Assembly (NCBI GenBank): GCA_015490535.1
Contig: WFXP01000019.1
Location: 1 to 32,909 of the forward strand
Reading direction: 5' to 3'
Length of the DNA stretch: 32,909 nucleotides
Origin: Gammaproteobacteria bacterium
GTDB taxonomy: Bacteria > Pseudomonadota > Gammaproteobacteria > Thiohalospirales > Thiohalospiraceae
Below the pieces are notes generated by a model that was given only the letters and a program-made list of their open reading frames with translations, did no database searches and had not been told where the DNA came from. The translations under genes and the position numbers were made by a program. Within the stretch, counting starts at the first letter, position 1. Every line of letters starts with the position of its first letter. Shown here one piece after another: positions 15,003 to 25,204 of the stretch.

Positions 15003-16406
15003 TCAGCCGGAACCTGCCGGCTGGCTTCTCCGGCGCAGGGGGAGGTACAGCCAGGCCAGGGAGAGCAGCAGCCATGCGCCGCCACCGCCAGAACCGGCAC
15101 CATTGGAGCCGCTGCCGTCATTGTCATCGCTATCAACGCAATTGAGACTGCCGGAGCCGCTTGCGTCATCTGCCGTTCCAACAAACATATATGCCGAACC
15201 AGCGGACGATTCTCCATTGACAGTTTTCGTATAGGCTCCAACCAGAAGGCGATTCCCGGATATCGCCACCGCACCGCCGAAGCGATCCTCCGCGGCCCCG
15301 TCCAAAGCGCCAATCTCCTCAAGGGGAACAACCGAATCGCAGGAGATGCGGAAGGGATATACGGAACCCGATCTGGAGCCGTTATGATCGTCCAGCAGTG
15401 CCCCCACCAACAAGGTGTTTCCCTCAACGTCCACAGCATAGCCGAACCCTTGATTATCGAAACCATCATCGGGGATGACCTTTTCCTGCAAGCTCCATTT
15501 ACTTCCGGAGAACAGATAAACCGCCCCGGCTGAGTCACCATTTTCATCGTCCATGTCAGCACCCACCGCGATATGGTTCGCCGAAACCGCCACTGCGTAA
15601 CCGAACTGATCCCCGGAGGAAAGACCCTGAACACTCAATCTGGTGCTCTCTTTAGCATCTCCCCATCCGCTCTCCGGTTTCATGAACAGGTAGGCAGCCC
15701 CGGTTCTGTCATCCTTTCCATAGGCTCCGACTACTATACGATCTCCTTCCATATCAAGGGAAAAACCAAACAGATCTCCATCCACCCCGTCGGGCGCAGT
15801 CAACTTGGCCACCTGTTGCCAGCCGGTATCTGCTCTCCGGAAAACATAGGCCGCTCCGGGATAGGAGCTTCGGCGTCCAGCAGCTCCTACCACCAGGGTA
15901 TCGCCATGGATGGAAACAGCTGTACCAAAAGTTCGATTGGTAGCGCCGTCTCCAGCCATCAGCTTTTTGGTGGCTTCGGTCATATTTCGCCAGCCTCCAT
16001 CCGGCTTTTCGAACAGATACACCGCACCCGCATGATTCCCTTTTATATTGCTATCTGTAGATCTGCCGACCACAATGGTATCGCCACTAACAGCCACGGC
16101 GCGCAACGGCTGGGGCGACCCACCCTGCGGCACGGTCAATCTGGCGCTCAACCCCCAGTTGTCACCATCCCGCTCGAAGACATACACGGCCCCCCATCTG
16201 GAATCGTCACCAGGAGCCGCCACCACTGCCGTATCTCCGTCCATGGCCACCGCATCACCAAACCACCCGTTTGTCACGCTGATCTGTGGCAGCAACCGCT
16301 TCTCTTGACTGTAGCTGTGGCTGGCTGCCGGGGCTGCCGAAGAAAACAAGGCGACAGACAGCAGGACAAAAAACGCGAAAAGAGATGCAATCCGCTCGGT
16401 AATCAT
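15003..16406 (-). CDS. FG-GAP repeat beta-propeller protein with GlyGly-CTERM tail
   Basis: 467 residues from the ATG at 16406, which gives a clean signal peptide (about 1-28, ending SAAPAAS). Seven repeats of the form FGxAVAxxGDTxVVGA are spaced about 50-60 residues apart, as in a seven-bladed integrin-like propeller. Asp/Asn-rich loops (PGDD, DDENGD, DDHNGS) may bind calcium. After an Asp/Asn/Gly/Ser-rich spacer, the C-terminus has GSGGGG, a hydrophobic segment (AWLLLSLAWLYLPL) and RRR. This is the tripartite GlyGly-CTERM signal known to be cut by rhombosortase in some gammaproteobacteria, so the protein is likely displayed or secreted. A longer in-frame start at 16469 would bury the signal peptide. 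Function is unknown; adhesion is a common role of such folds. Confidence 0.85.
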   Translation of the reverse strand: MITERIASLFAFFVLLSVALFSSAAPAASHSYSQEKRLLPQISVTNGWFGDAVAMDGDTAVVAAPGDDSRWGAVYVFERDGDNWGLSARLTVPQGGSPQPLRAVAVSGDTIVVGRSTDSNIKGNHAGAVYLFEKPDGGWRNMTEATKKLMAGDGATNRTFGTAVSIHGDTLVVGAAGRRSSYPGAAYVFRRADTGWQQVAKLTAPDGVDGDLFGFSLDMEGDRIVVGAYGKDDRTGAAYLFMKPESGWGDAKESTRLSVQGLSSGDQFGYAVAVSANHIAVGADMDDENGDSAGAVYLFSGSKWSLQEKVIPDDGFDNQGFGYAVDVEGNTLLVGALLDDHNGSRSGSVYPFRISCDSVVPLEEIGALDGAAEDRFGGAVAISGNRLLVGAYTKTVNGESSAGSAYMFVGTADDASGSGSLNCVDSDDNDGSGSNGAGSGGGGAWLLLSLAWLYLPLRRRSQPAGSG

Positions 16407-16448
16407 AGGCGTAATTCCCGTATGGTGACCCTTAGGAGGAAAGCGATA

Positions 16449-16466
16449 CCCTGCTCCCCGGCAGGG
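16449..16466. terminator. Hairpin between the lipoprotein and FG-GAP genes
   Basis: CCCTGC (16449-16454) and GCAGGG (16461-16466) form a 6-bp GC-rich stem. There is no proper T-tract on the minus strand (TATCGCTTTCCTCC follows), so it may be a weak terminator of the protease-lipoprotein unit or simply a leader structure. Confidence 0.25.
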
Positions 16467-16541
16467 CATGATTCAAATGATTAGTAGATGCCTGGCCTGC
16501 TGTCGAGGCGGGAACCGGAACTATTACAAATCCAACACAAT

Positions 16542-16829
16542 TCACTGCGCTGCAGGCCTGCCTGCCACCCGTATCTCCACCGGATAGCCTCCGATACGCT
16601 CTGGAACAGCCGATTGAGCTGCGGCGTCGGCCGACTCCATGCCTACCAGGATGACCTTCTCTCCAGTGCTGTTCTGACCGATCCCCACCGACACCACACC
16701 GGGAAGGGCCATCAGCTCCGCCGTATGCTGCTCCTTTACCTGCTGTATCGAGCCTTCCACGCCACACGCTCCCACCGCCGCACTCCCCAGCATCACCACG
16801 AGCAACAGAACGCTCCGAACCACCCTCAT
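16542..16829 (-). CDS. Small lipoprotein with a protease-prodomain-like fold
   Basis: 95 residues. A signal sequence with a plausible lipobox (VGAC, Cys22) suggests a membrane-anchored lipoprotein. The remainder (LPGVVSVGIG, then VILVGM, then IGGYPVEIRVAG) matches in pattern the first 80 residues of the adjacent protease (NVLATGVGYK, LCIVCSV, LDGLPTDVVESG). It therefore appears to be a stand-alone copy of that N-terminal domain. Its ATG overlaps the protease TGA by the ATGA arrangement, indicating translational coupling. An inhibitor, chaperone or localisation partner of the protease is a reasonable guess, not shown. Confidence 0.7.
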   Translation of the reverse strand: MRVVRSVLLLVVMLGSAAVGACGVEGSIQQVKEQHTAELMALPGVVSVGIGQNSTGEKVILVGMESADAAAQSAVPERIGGYPVEIRVAGRPAAQ

Positions 16830-17824
16830 AGCGTAACATTCAGGGCGGAGAATACGTTTCCGATGCGGTTCATGATGGTGCTGTTGTCGCTTCCCGCAAA
16901 CAGCAGCCCAATCAAGCGGTTGGAGCTGTCCAGCACCGCCGAGCCGCTGTCGCCTCCCTGGCTCATGGCGCCGGCCATGAGCTGATCCCGGAACAGGGCC
17001 ACACGCCCCGCGCCGTACTGCACCTTGACGGTCACATCGATCTGTTCGATCTCGCCTTCGGTGAAACCGGTGGTACGGCCGCACTTCTTGACCGCCATGC
17101 CAAGCTCCCCCTCGGCAACCCCCTCGATAGACCCGATATGCAGAATTTTTGGATCCAGATAGCCATCCTCCAGGGGGCGGGCTATGGCCGCGTCCACCAG
17201 ATTCGCCTGCGCAAGGGTGGTGACCGCCTGCAGACGGGTATCGCTGCCAAACCAGCCCGCCACGGTGTTGGCGGCCTCCACCAGCCCATTGGCGACCCCG
17301 CAGGAGCTGCTGCCGCCCTCAAACTCCAGCGGCACGAAGTCGGACAGCACCGCAATCTGATCCTGCGGATGGCGACCGCCGTCGTAGGGAGCTGGCTGCA
17401 GGATGGGATCGCCGATGCCGGCCTGGTTGCTGTTGGCCAGCACATGGTTGTTGGACAGGATATAGGGCTGCCCGCCACGCCGTACCACGCAGCCCAGCGT
17501 TCCCGCCGTAATATCCCGGTGCCCGACGCTCACGCCACCCGGCGCGGGCCGGAAGCGCTCCGTGGTGGACTGCAGCGCCCTGATGGGCCCGCTCTCCACC
17601 ACATCGGTCGGCAGGCCGTCCAGTTCGGCGGGAATATGGTCCCGGGACTCCAGCTCCGCCAGCGGGATTTTGTGAGCAACCGAACAGACGATGCACAGCC
17701 TATCGGTCCGCTCCCCCGCCACCCGTTTGTAGCCAACTCCAGTGGCCAGCACGTTGCGCTTTTGCAGCAGCAGTTCGCTGTTCGCACGGGTAGCGGCGCG
17801 CACCTGTTGCAGATTCGTGGTCAT
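16826..17824 (-). CDS. Trypsin-like (S1-type) serine protease without signal peptide
   Basis: 332 residues. The catalytic triad is visible: H127 in LSNNHVLA, D211 in NLVDAAIARP and S293 in SQGGDSGSAV. The first 85 residues form a separate alpha/beta domain (NVLATGVGYK to LDGLPTDVV) seen before the protease fold in a family of environmental bacterial S1-like peptidases. No signal peptide or membrane helix is found at the N-terminus (MTTNLQQVRAATR), so export, if any, is by an unrecognised route. The start has an excellent AGGAGGTGTC ribosome site. The 79 bp upstream runs directly into the palindromic element at 17903-18168. Substrate unknown. Confidence 0.85.
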   Translation of the reverse strand: MTTNLQQVRAATRANSELLLQKRNVLATGVGYKRVAGERTDRLCIVCSVAHKIPLAELESRDHIPAELDGLPTDVVESGPIRALQSTTERFRPAPGGVSVGHRDITAGTLGCVVRRGGQPYILSNNHVLANSNQAGIGDPILQPAPYDGGRHPQDQIAVLSDFVPLEFEGGSSSCGVANGLVEAANTVAGWFGSDTRLQAVTTLAQANLVDAAIARPLEDGYLDPKILHIGSIEGVAEGELGMAVKKCGRTTGFTEGEIEQIDVTVKVQYGAGRVALFRDQLMAGAMSQGGDSGSAVLDSSNRLIGLLFAGSDNSTIMNRIGNVFSALNVTL

Positions 17825-17902
17825 GACACCTCCTGCATCTCTTCACTGGTTGAGACATTCGACACCAACTTCGGTTCAGCCGAAAGCTTAGCCCGGAAAT
17901 TA

Positions 17903-18168
17903 GGGGGCGTTCTCAATTAATTAAGACCACACTGCCGGGCCTCTGTTTTTGTCCAGCAAGGCAGAACGAGCGCGGTGTGGTTGTTCCACATAAGCGAGTG
18001 ATAACGCCGCTGGGCGAAAACAGAGGCCCGGCCCTTCGGGTTGTGCCTGAAAAAGCGCCATGCTGCGTTGTTCGTCGTTCATTTGCAACAAGCAAACATC
18101 TCTCCTCACGCCTTGCCTGGCGCTTTTTCAGGCACAACAGTGCGGTCTTATTAATTGAGAACGCCCCC
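17903..18168. mobile_element. TA-flanked palindromic MITE-like element
   Basis: 266 bp with about 31-bp terminal inverted repeats starting GGGGGCGTTCTCAATTAAT, flanked on both sides by TA (17901-17902, 18169-18170). A TA duplication is the mark of IS630/Tc1-mariner-type insertion. Inside are two further tandem hairpins. One has arms GCCGGGCCTCTGTTTT (17934 and 18032 ends, about 17/18 paired). The other has a perfect 20-bp arm (18041-18060 with 18118-18137) starting TTGTGCCTGAAAAAGCGCC. The whole can fold as a three-stem cloverleaf. No gene of sensible length or composition is inside. It is unrelated in sequence to the elements at 10402 and 11375. Confidence 0.75.
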
Positions 18169-18189
18169 TAGCGAAAGATGCGCCCTGGT

Positions 18190-19029
18190 TCATGTTTCCG
18201 TCGATGCCCCGCTATTTGCGGGCAGATCTGCAGAGAGGCTGCCGAAATCGAACAGCTCCCGGTCCGCCAGATGGGATGGAACCACGTTCTGCATGGCGCG
18301 GAAGATCTTCTCCAGCCGCCCCGGCGCCTCCCTCTCCCAGCTGCGCAGCATCCGCTTGATGGCCTGGCGCTGCGAGTTCTGCTGCGATCCGCAGAGTGAG
18401 CAGGGGATGACGGGAAATCCCCGCGCGGCGGCGTAGGCCTCGATGTCCCGCTCGCTGCAGTAGGCGAGCGGGCGGATGACGATGTGCCGGCCGTCGTCGG
18501 TGCGCAGCTTGGGGGGCATGCCCTTCATGCGGCTGCCGTGGAACATGTTGAGGAACAGGGTCTCGATCATGTCGTCCCGATGGTGGCCCAGGGCTATTCT
18601 GGTCATGCCGTGTTTCGCTGCAAAGGTGTAGAGAGAGCCACGCCGCAGCCGGGAGCAGAGGCTGCACATGGTCTTGCCCTCCGGCACGATCTGTTTCACC
18701 ACGCTGTAGGTATCCTGCTCTATGACATGGAAGGGAACACCCAGCTTCGCCATGTACTCCAGCAGTACATGGGCCGGAAAGCCCGGCTGCTTCTGATCCA
18801 GGTTCACCGCCACCAGTTCGAAGCGTACCGGCGCGCTGCGCTGCAGGCTCAGCAGGATATCCAGCATGGTGTAGGAGTCCTTGCCGCCGGAGAGGCAGAC
18901 CATCACCCGGTCCCCCTCCCCAATCATGCCGAAATCCTCGATAGCCTGCCCCACCTGGCGGCGCAGGCGCTTGCGCAGCTTGTTGAAATCGGTGCGCCGC
19001 TTCCTGCACGGCTCCCGCACGGCGCTCAC
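18190..19029 (-). CDS. ttcA: tRNA 2-thiocytidine(32) synthetase TtcA
   Basis: 279 residues. TtcA uses ATP and an Fe-S cluster to thiolate C32 of certain tRNAs. The PP-loop SGGKDS is at 47-52. The cluster cysteines are in CSLC (122-125), with a further C-x-x-C at 210-213 (PCSLCGS). [17 protein letters not shown] is typical of the TtcA/TilS superfamily. The GTG at 19029 overlaps the TGA of the upstream DUF302 gene (GTGA), giving the usual length; an open frame further upstream is only the DUF302 gene in another frame. Expression is likely coupled to DUF302. Confidence 0.93.
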   Translation of the reverse strand: MSAVREPCRKRRTDFNKLRKRLRRQVGQAIEDFGMIGEGDRVMVCLSGGKDSYTMLDILLSLQRSAPVRFELVAVNLDQKQPGFPAHVLLEYMAKLGVPFHVIEQDTYSVVKQIVPEGKTMCSLCSRLRRGSLYTFAAKHGMTRIALGHHRDDMIETLFLNMFHGSRMKGMPPKLRTDDGRHIVIRPLAYCSERDIEAYAAARGFPVIPCSLCGSQQNSQRQAIKRMLRSWEREAPGRLEKIFRAMQNVVPSHLADRELFDFGSLSADLPANSGASTET

Positions 19030-19409
19030 AGGGAGTCCCGCACCCGCTCCAGCCGGGCGCGCACATCGCCGGCGAGGGTTTCGATCCCGCTCCTGCCGGT
19101 CAGCTCGAGCACCGCCACCGGATCCATGAACGCCACCGTGACCGAGCCGTCCTGCTCCTCCCGCACCACCACGTTGCATGGCAGCAGCAAACCGATGTCG
19201 GGATCCGCGTCCAGCGCCCTGTTGGCCAGCTCGGGATTGCAGGCGCCCAGGATCTTGTAGGGCCGCCGGTCGATCCCCAGCTTCTTCTTCATGGTCTCGC
19301 GCACGTCGATCTCGGTGATAATGCCAAAGCCCTCCGCCTGAAGCGCCTCGGCAACCCTCTCCAGCGCTTCGTGATAACCGATGGAGAGCTGTTTGGAAAA
19401 ACTGTACAT
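19026..19409 (-). CDS. DUF302 family protein
   Basis: 127 residues matching the DUF302 pattern: an N-terminal helix ([25 protein letters not shown]), then the [16 protein letters not shown] motif and a central [10 protein letters not shown] strand. The family has an alpha/beta fold and unknown function; the conserved Cys residues (in GACNP and LPCNV) are often noted. A strong AAGGA precedes the ATG. It overlaps ttcA by GTGA and diverges from the triheme cytochrome gene, 236 bp away. Confidence 0.9.
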   Translation of the reverse strand: MYSFSKQLSIGYHEALERVAEALQAEGFGIITEIDVRETMKKKLGIDRRPYKILGACNPELANRALDADPDIGLLLPCNVVVREEQDGSVTVAFMDPVAVLELTGRSGIETLAGDVRARLERVRDSL

Positions 19410-19645
19410 GGTCGATTGTTCCTTCTGGTTTGCAACAACATAATGGGCAGTAGCACGCCGCAGACCCCGATTCTACCAGCTCCGCCCTCGCGCCTGCAGC
19501 GGAATCGGTGATGCTTGCATACGGGAGCGCCATGATCCAGAATCTGCTCGACCCGCCGTCCGGGACCGGTTGGCGCGGCGGGACGGTGGCCCGACAGGTC
19601 TCTCATCCGGTTCTCCTCAAATTGTGAAACGGGAGCAGCAGTACC
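19410..19645. other. Divergent spacer between DUF302 and the cytochrome gene
   Basis: 236 bp that must hold the promoters of both genes. Two GC-rich imperfect inverted repeats occur around 19552-19600 (GGTTGGCGCGGCGGGACGGTGG region). No clear sigma-70 boxes were recognised. Confidence 0.3.
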
Positions 19646-20287
19646 ATGCACAGGAAAATCCTCCACCCGATAGTGGCCCTGGCCATAGCGGCAGCCATTC
19701 CCCTGCCCATCGCAGGCGAGCCCGCGGCGCAAAGCAGGGAGCAGGCCCTCTCCGCTCTTTGCAAGAAGCTGATGTACAAAAACTGCACTCCCGAGCGTGA
19801 TCGCCAGCTGAAACAGTATTTCGGCGACACCGATATATCCGCCCTGGAGCGCAGCATGGGTAACTATCCGGGGGCGGCCCCCGCCTTCGAAGCGCTTCCC
19901 AAGGACAGAAACGGCATGGTTGACTGGGGTGCCGCAGTAACCACCGGAATAATACAACCACGCGATTCGATTTCGGGGAACCGGGAACCGGAGCAGGAGA
20001 GATACCATGAAAACATCCTGGTCATGAGAACCAGGATCGACGTAATCCCCGATGTCATCTTCCCCCACGGCGCCCACACCTACTGGATAAACTGCGACAG
20101 CTGCCACCCGCGCCCGTTCAGCAAGAGAAAAGGGGGTACCAGGTTCAGCATGAGGGATATCATAGATGGAGAGTACTGCGGAAAATGCCACGGCAAAGTG
20201 GCCTTTGCGGCCAACTCCTTCAAAAACTGCAGCCGCTGCCACGCGCTGCAGAAAACCACCGACATCCCTCCCTGGGGCGATCTGTAG
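19646..20287 (+). CDS. Periplasmic triheme c7-type cytochrome
   Basis: 213 residues with a signal peptide (about 1-24, ending PIAG). Three heme-binding motifs are present: CDSCH (150-154), CGKCH (178-182) and CSRCH (195-199). Extra His (HGAH at 141-144) can serve as distal ligands, as in c7/c3-type multiheme proteins. The protein would carry electrons in the periplasm. A roughly 120-residue N-terminal region precedes the hemes and is not recognised; it has two Cys (39 and 47) that could form a disulfide. GGAG lies ten bases before the ATG. No partner oxidoreductase is adjacent, so its redox chain is unknown. Confidence 0.88.
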   Translation: MHRKILHPIVALAIAAAIPLPIAGEPAAQSREQALSALCKKLMYKNCTPERDRQLKQYFGDTDISALERSMGNYPGAAPAFEALPKDRNGMVDWGAAVTTGIIQPRDSISGNREPEQERYHENILVMRTRIDVIPDVIFPHGAHTYWINCDSCHPRPFSKRKGGTRFSMRDIIDGEYCGKCHGKVAFAANSFKNCSRCHALQKTTDIPPWGDL

Positions 20288-20396
20288 CGGAGGGTTGGTT
20301 CCGCGGCTCCCGACGATTGGTCCGGTGGCAACTTCGTAGCCAGACGGTGTTTCCGGCGCCGCCATCGCGCACCGGGGTGAATCACCGGGTCCAGTA

Positions 20397-22902
<2,506 letters not shown>

Positions 22903-22912
22903 GGGGCCACTC

Positions 22913-23101
22913 TCAATTCCTTATCAGAAAGACCAACACAGCTCCCAACAGCATGCTGATCAAACCGCCGATGCGCAGGGTGCGGTCCTCCTGCTCCGCC
23001 ATCAGCTGCAGGGCGCGCCGATAACCGTCGGGATTGGCGAAGGGCAGAATACCCTCTATTACCAGCACCAGAGCTGCCGCGGTTAACAGATCCTGCCACA
23101 T
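22913..23101 (-). CDS. DUF2065 small membrane protein
   Basis: 62 residues with two predicted membrane helices (about 5-22 and 45-61) and the family's central LPFANPDGYRRAL motif. The gene is regularly found directly after hflC; its role is unknown, though the position hints at a link to the HflKC membrane complex. GAGG precedes the ATG by five bases. 46 bp separate it from hflC. Confidence 0.88.
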   Translation of the reverse strand: MWQDLLTAAALVLVIEGILPFANPDGYRRALQLMAEQEDRTLRIGGLISMLLGAVLVFLIRN

Positions 23102-23147
23102 CCGGCCCTCAACCCCGCGTCAGAGCACCCCGGAACGGGACCAGCCC

Positions 23148-24023
23148 TCATTTCTGGACTGCCTGGGCATCTTTGAAATACTTGAAGAAATCCGAGTCAG
23201 GCTGGATGATCAGGAGATCGTCCTTGCTCTGGAAGGTCTCCCTGTAGGCGTTCAGGCTGCGGTACAGGGAGTAGAACTCCGGATCCTTTTCATAGGCTCG
23301 CGCATAGATCTCCGCCGCCTTGGCATCCCCCTCGCCGCGGATCCGCTCCGATTCGCGGTAGGCCTCCGCCAGTATCACAGTACGCTGGCGATCGGCATCG
23401 GCGCGGATCCTCTCTGCCGCCTCGGCGCCGCGGGAACGCAGCTCCTTGGCCACTCTGGTGCGCTCGGCCCGCATGCGCTGATAGACCGAGGTACTCACCT
23501 CCGGCGGCAGATCTATCCGCTTGATACGCACATCCACCACCTCCACCCCGAACACCTGCGCCTGCTGGTTGGCCACCCTCTGCACTATGTCCATGATTTT
23601 GGCCCGCTCGCCGGAGACCACCTCCTGGATGGTGCGCTTGGCAAACTCCGCCAGCATGCCGTCGTTGATGATGCGCGACAGCCGCTGCAGCGCCTGACTC
23701 TCCTGTCCGCCGACCGCCGTGTAGTAGCGCCGCACATCCTTGATACGCCACTCCACGAAATAGTCCACATTGAGATTCTTCTTCTCGCTGGTGAGAAACA
23801 GCTCCGGACGTGCGTCCAGCGCCATTACCCGCCGCTCAAACTTGCGCACATTGTTGACAATCGGCATCTTGAAGTAGATCCCCGGCTCGTAATCGGAGCG
23901 GGTGATCTCACCAAGCCGGAACAGGATGGCGTACTCCCGTTCATGCACCGTAAAAACGGACATGGACAGCAGGATCCCTCCCAGCAGCAAAATGATCAGC
24001 GAGACTGTCTTCACCTTGGCCAT
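23148..24023 (-). CDS. hflC: FtsH protease modulator HflC
   Basis: 291 residues. HflC forms, with HflK, a large SPFH/prohibitin cage in the inner membrane that surrounds and modulates FtsH. One N-terminal helix (about 6-24) is followed by the SPFH domain (VHEREYAILFRLGEI onward) and a long Ala/Glu/Arg-rich helix (about 190-255). The ATG overlaps the hflK stop by one base (TGATG), so the two are translated in coupled fashion and in balance. Confidence 0.96.
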   Translation of the reverse strand: MAKVKTVSLIILLLGGILLSMSVFTVHEREYAILFRLGEITRSDYEPGIYFKMPIVNNVRKFERRVMALDARPELFLTSEKKNLNVDYFVEWRIKDVRRYYTAVGGQESQALQRLSRIINDGMLAEFAKRTIQEVVSGERAKIMDIVQRVANQQAQVFGVEVVDVRIKRIDLPPEVSTSVYQRMRAERTRVAKELRSRGAEAAERIRADADRQRTVILAEAYRESERIRGEGDAKAAEIYARAYEKDPEFYSLYRSLNAYRETFQSKDDLLIIQPDSDFFKYFKDAQAVQK

Positions 24024-25204
24024 CAGCGCACCTCCCGACTGCGCAGGTTGTCACGGATCCGCTTGCCGCTTTCCTTGATGGAGGAGGGGGTCGAAGGCAG
24101 CAGCGGCGGCGAGGGCAGCCCCAGGCCGTTGCCGTACTCGCCCAGCGGCTGCTGGCGCTTCAGGATCTGATCCAGCGGCAGGTAGAGCAGGTTGTTGCCG
24201 CCCTCCACGTCCACCAACACCGTGCTGCTGCGCCGCATAACCGCCTCCATGGCATCCAGATAGAGCCGCTCCCGGGTAACCTCCGGAGCCCGTCTGTATT
24301 CCGCCAGGATACTTTCGAAGCGGGCCGCCTCACCCTCCGCCTCGGCTATCACCTTGGCCTTGTATGCATTGGCCTCCTCAATGCGCCGCGCCGCCGCACC
24401 ACGCGCCTTGGGAAGGATGTCGTTGGCGTAGGCCTCGGCCTCGTTCTTCAGGCGCTGCTCATCCTCACGCGCCTTGACCGCGTCCGCGAAGGCGTCCTGA
24501 ACCTGCTCGGGAGCCTGGGCCTTTTGCAGGTTGACGCTGGTCAGCTCAAGTCCCAACTTGTAGTTGTCCAGAATCTCCTGCAGCAGCTTCATGGTGCTCG
24601 CCGCAATCTCCGTGCGCCCGGTGGTGATCACCTTGTCCAGGGTGCTCTTGCCCACCACCTCGCGGATGGCGCTCTCCGCCGCCTGGCGCAGTACCGAGTC
24701 GGGATTGCGCACATTGAACAGATAGTCACGCGCATCCTTTACCTTGTACTGGAGCGACAGCTTGACCTCGATTATGTTCTCATCCTGGGTGAGCATGATG
24801 GATTCGCTGCGGCTGTCGAAGCCCAGCTCGATGCTGCGGATTTGGTCCACATTGACCTTCTCCACGCTCTGGATGAAACGGGCATGCCAGTGTGGGCCGG
24901 GTCCGGTGATCTTGTGGAACGCCCCGAACTGGGTAACCACTCCCCGTCTGCCCTCATCCACTATGTAGATCCCCGACAGCGCCCAGATGAGAAGCAGAAT
25001 CCCGACGATCACACCGATCCCCAAGGGGCCGGCCTGGGGAACGCCCGCACCGCCTTCACCATCCCCCTTCCGGCGCCCCCCGAACAGGCCACCAAGCCTC
25101 TCCTGCAGCTTCCTGAGCATCTCGTCGAGGTCGGGTGGGCCCTGGTCGCCCCCGCCTCCCCAAGGATCCTTGCCCTTGGAACCCCCTGGTTCATTCCAGG
25201 CCAT
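24023..25204 (-). CDS. hflK: FtsH protease modulator HflK
   Basis: 393 residues. A Gly/Pro-rich cytoplasmic head (1-57, with DPWGGGGDQGPPDLDEML) precedes a membrane helix (about 61-80), the SPFH domain (YIVDEGRRGVVTQFG), a long coiled helix rich in Ala and Glu (about 255-315) and a Pro/Ser-rich tail. This is the standard HflK order. Its ATG overlaps the hflX stop by one base (TAATG) and its stop overlaps the hflC start, giving a tightly coupled hflX-hflK-hflC set. Confidence 0.96.
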   Translation of the reverse strand: MAWNEPGGSKGKDPWGGGGDQGPPDLDEMLRKLQERLGGLFGGRRKGDGEGGAGVPQAGPLGIGVIVGILLLIWALSGIYIVDEGRRGVVTQFGAFHKITGPGPHWHARFIQSVEKVNVDQIRSIELGFDSRSESIMLTQDENIIEVKLSLQYKVKDARDYLFNVRNPDSVLRQAAESAIREVVGKSTLDKVITTGRTEIAASTMKLLQEILDNYKLGLELTSVNLQKAQAPEQVQDAFADAVKAREDEQRLKNEAEAYANDILPKARGAAARRIEEANAYKAKVIAEAEGEAARFESILAEYRRAPEVTRERLYLDAMEAVMRRSSTVLVDVEGGNNLLYLPLDQILKRQQPLGEYGNGLGLPSPPLLPSTPSSIKESGKRIRDNLRSREVR

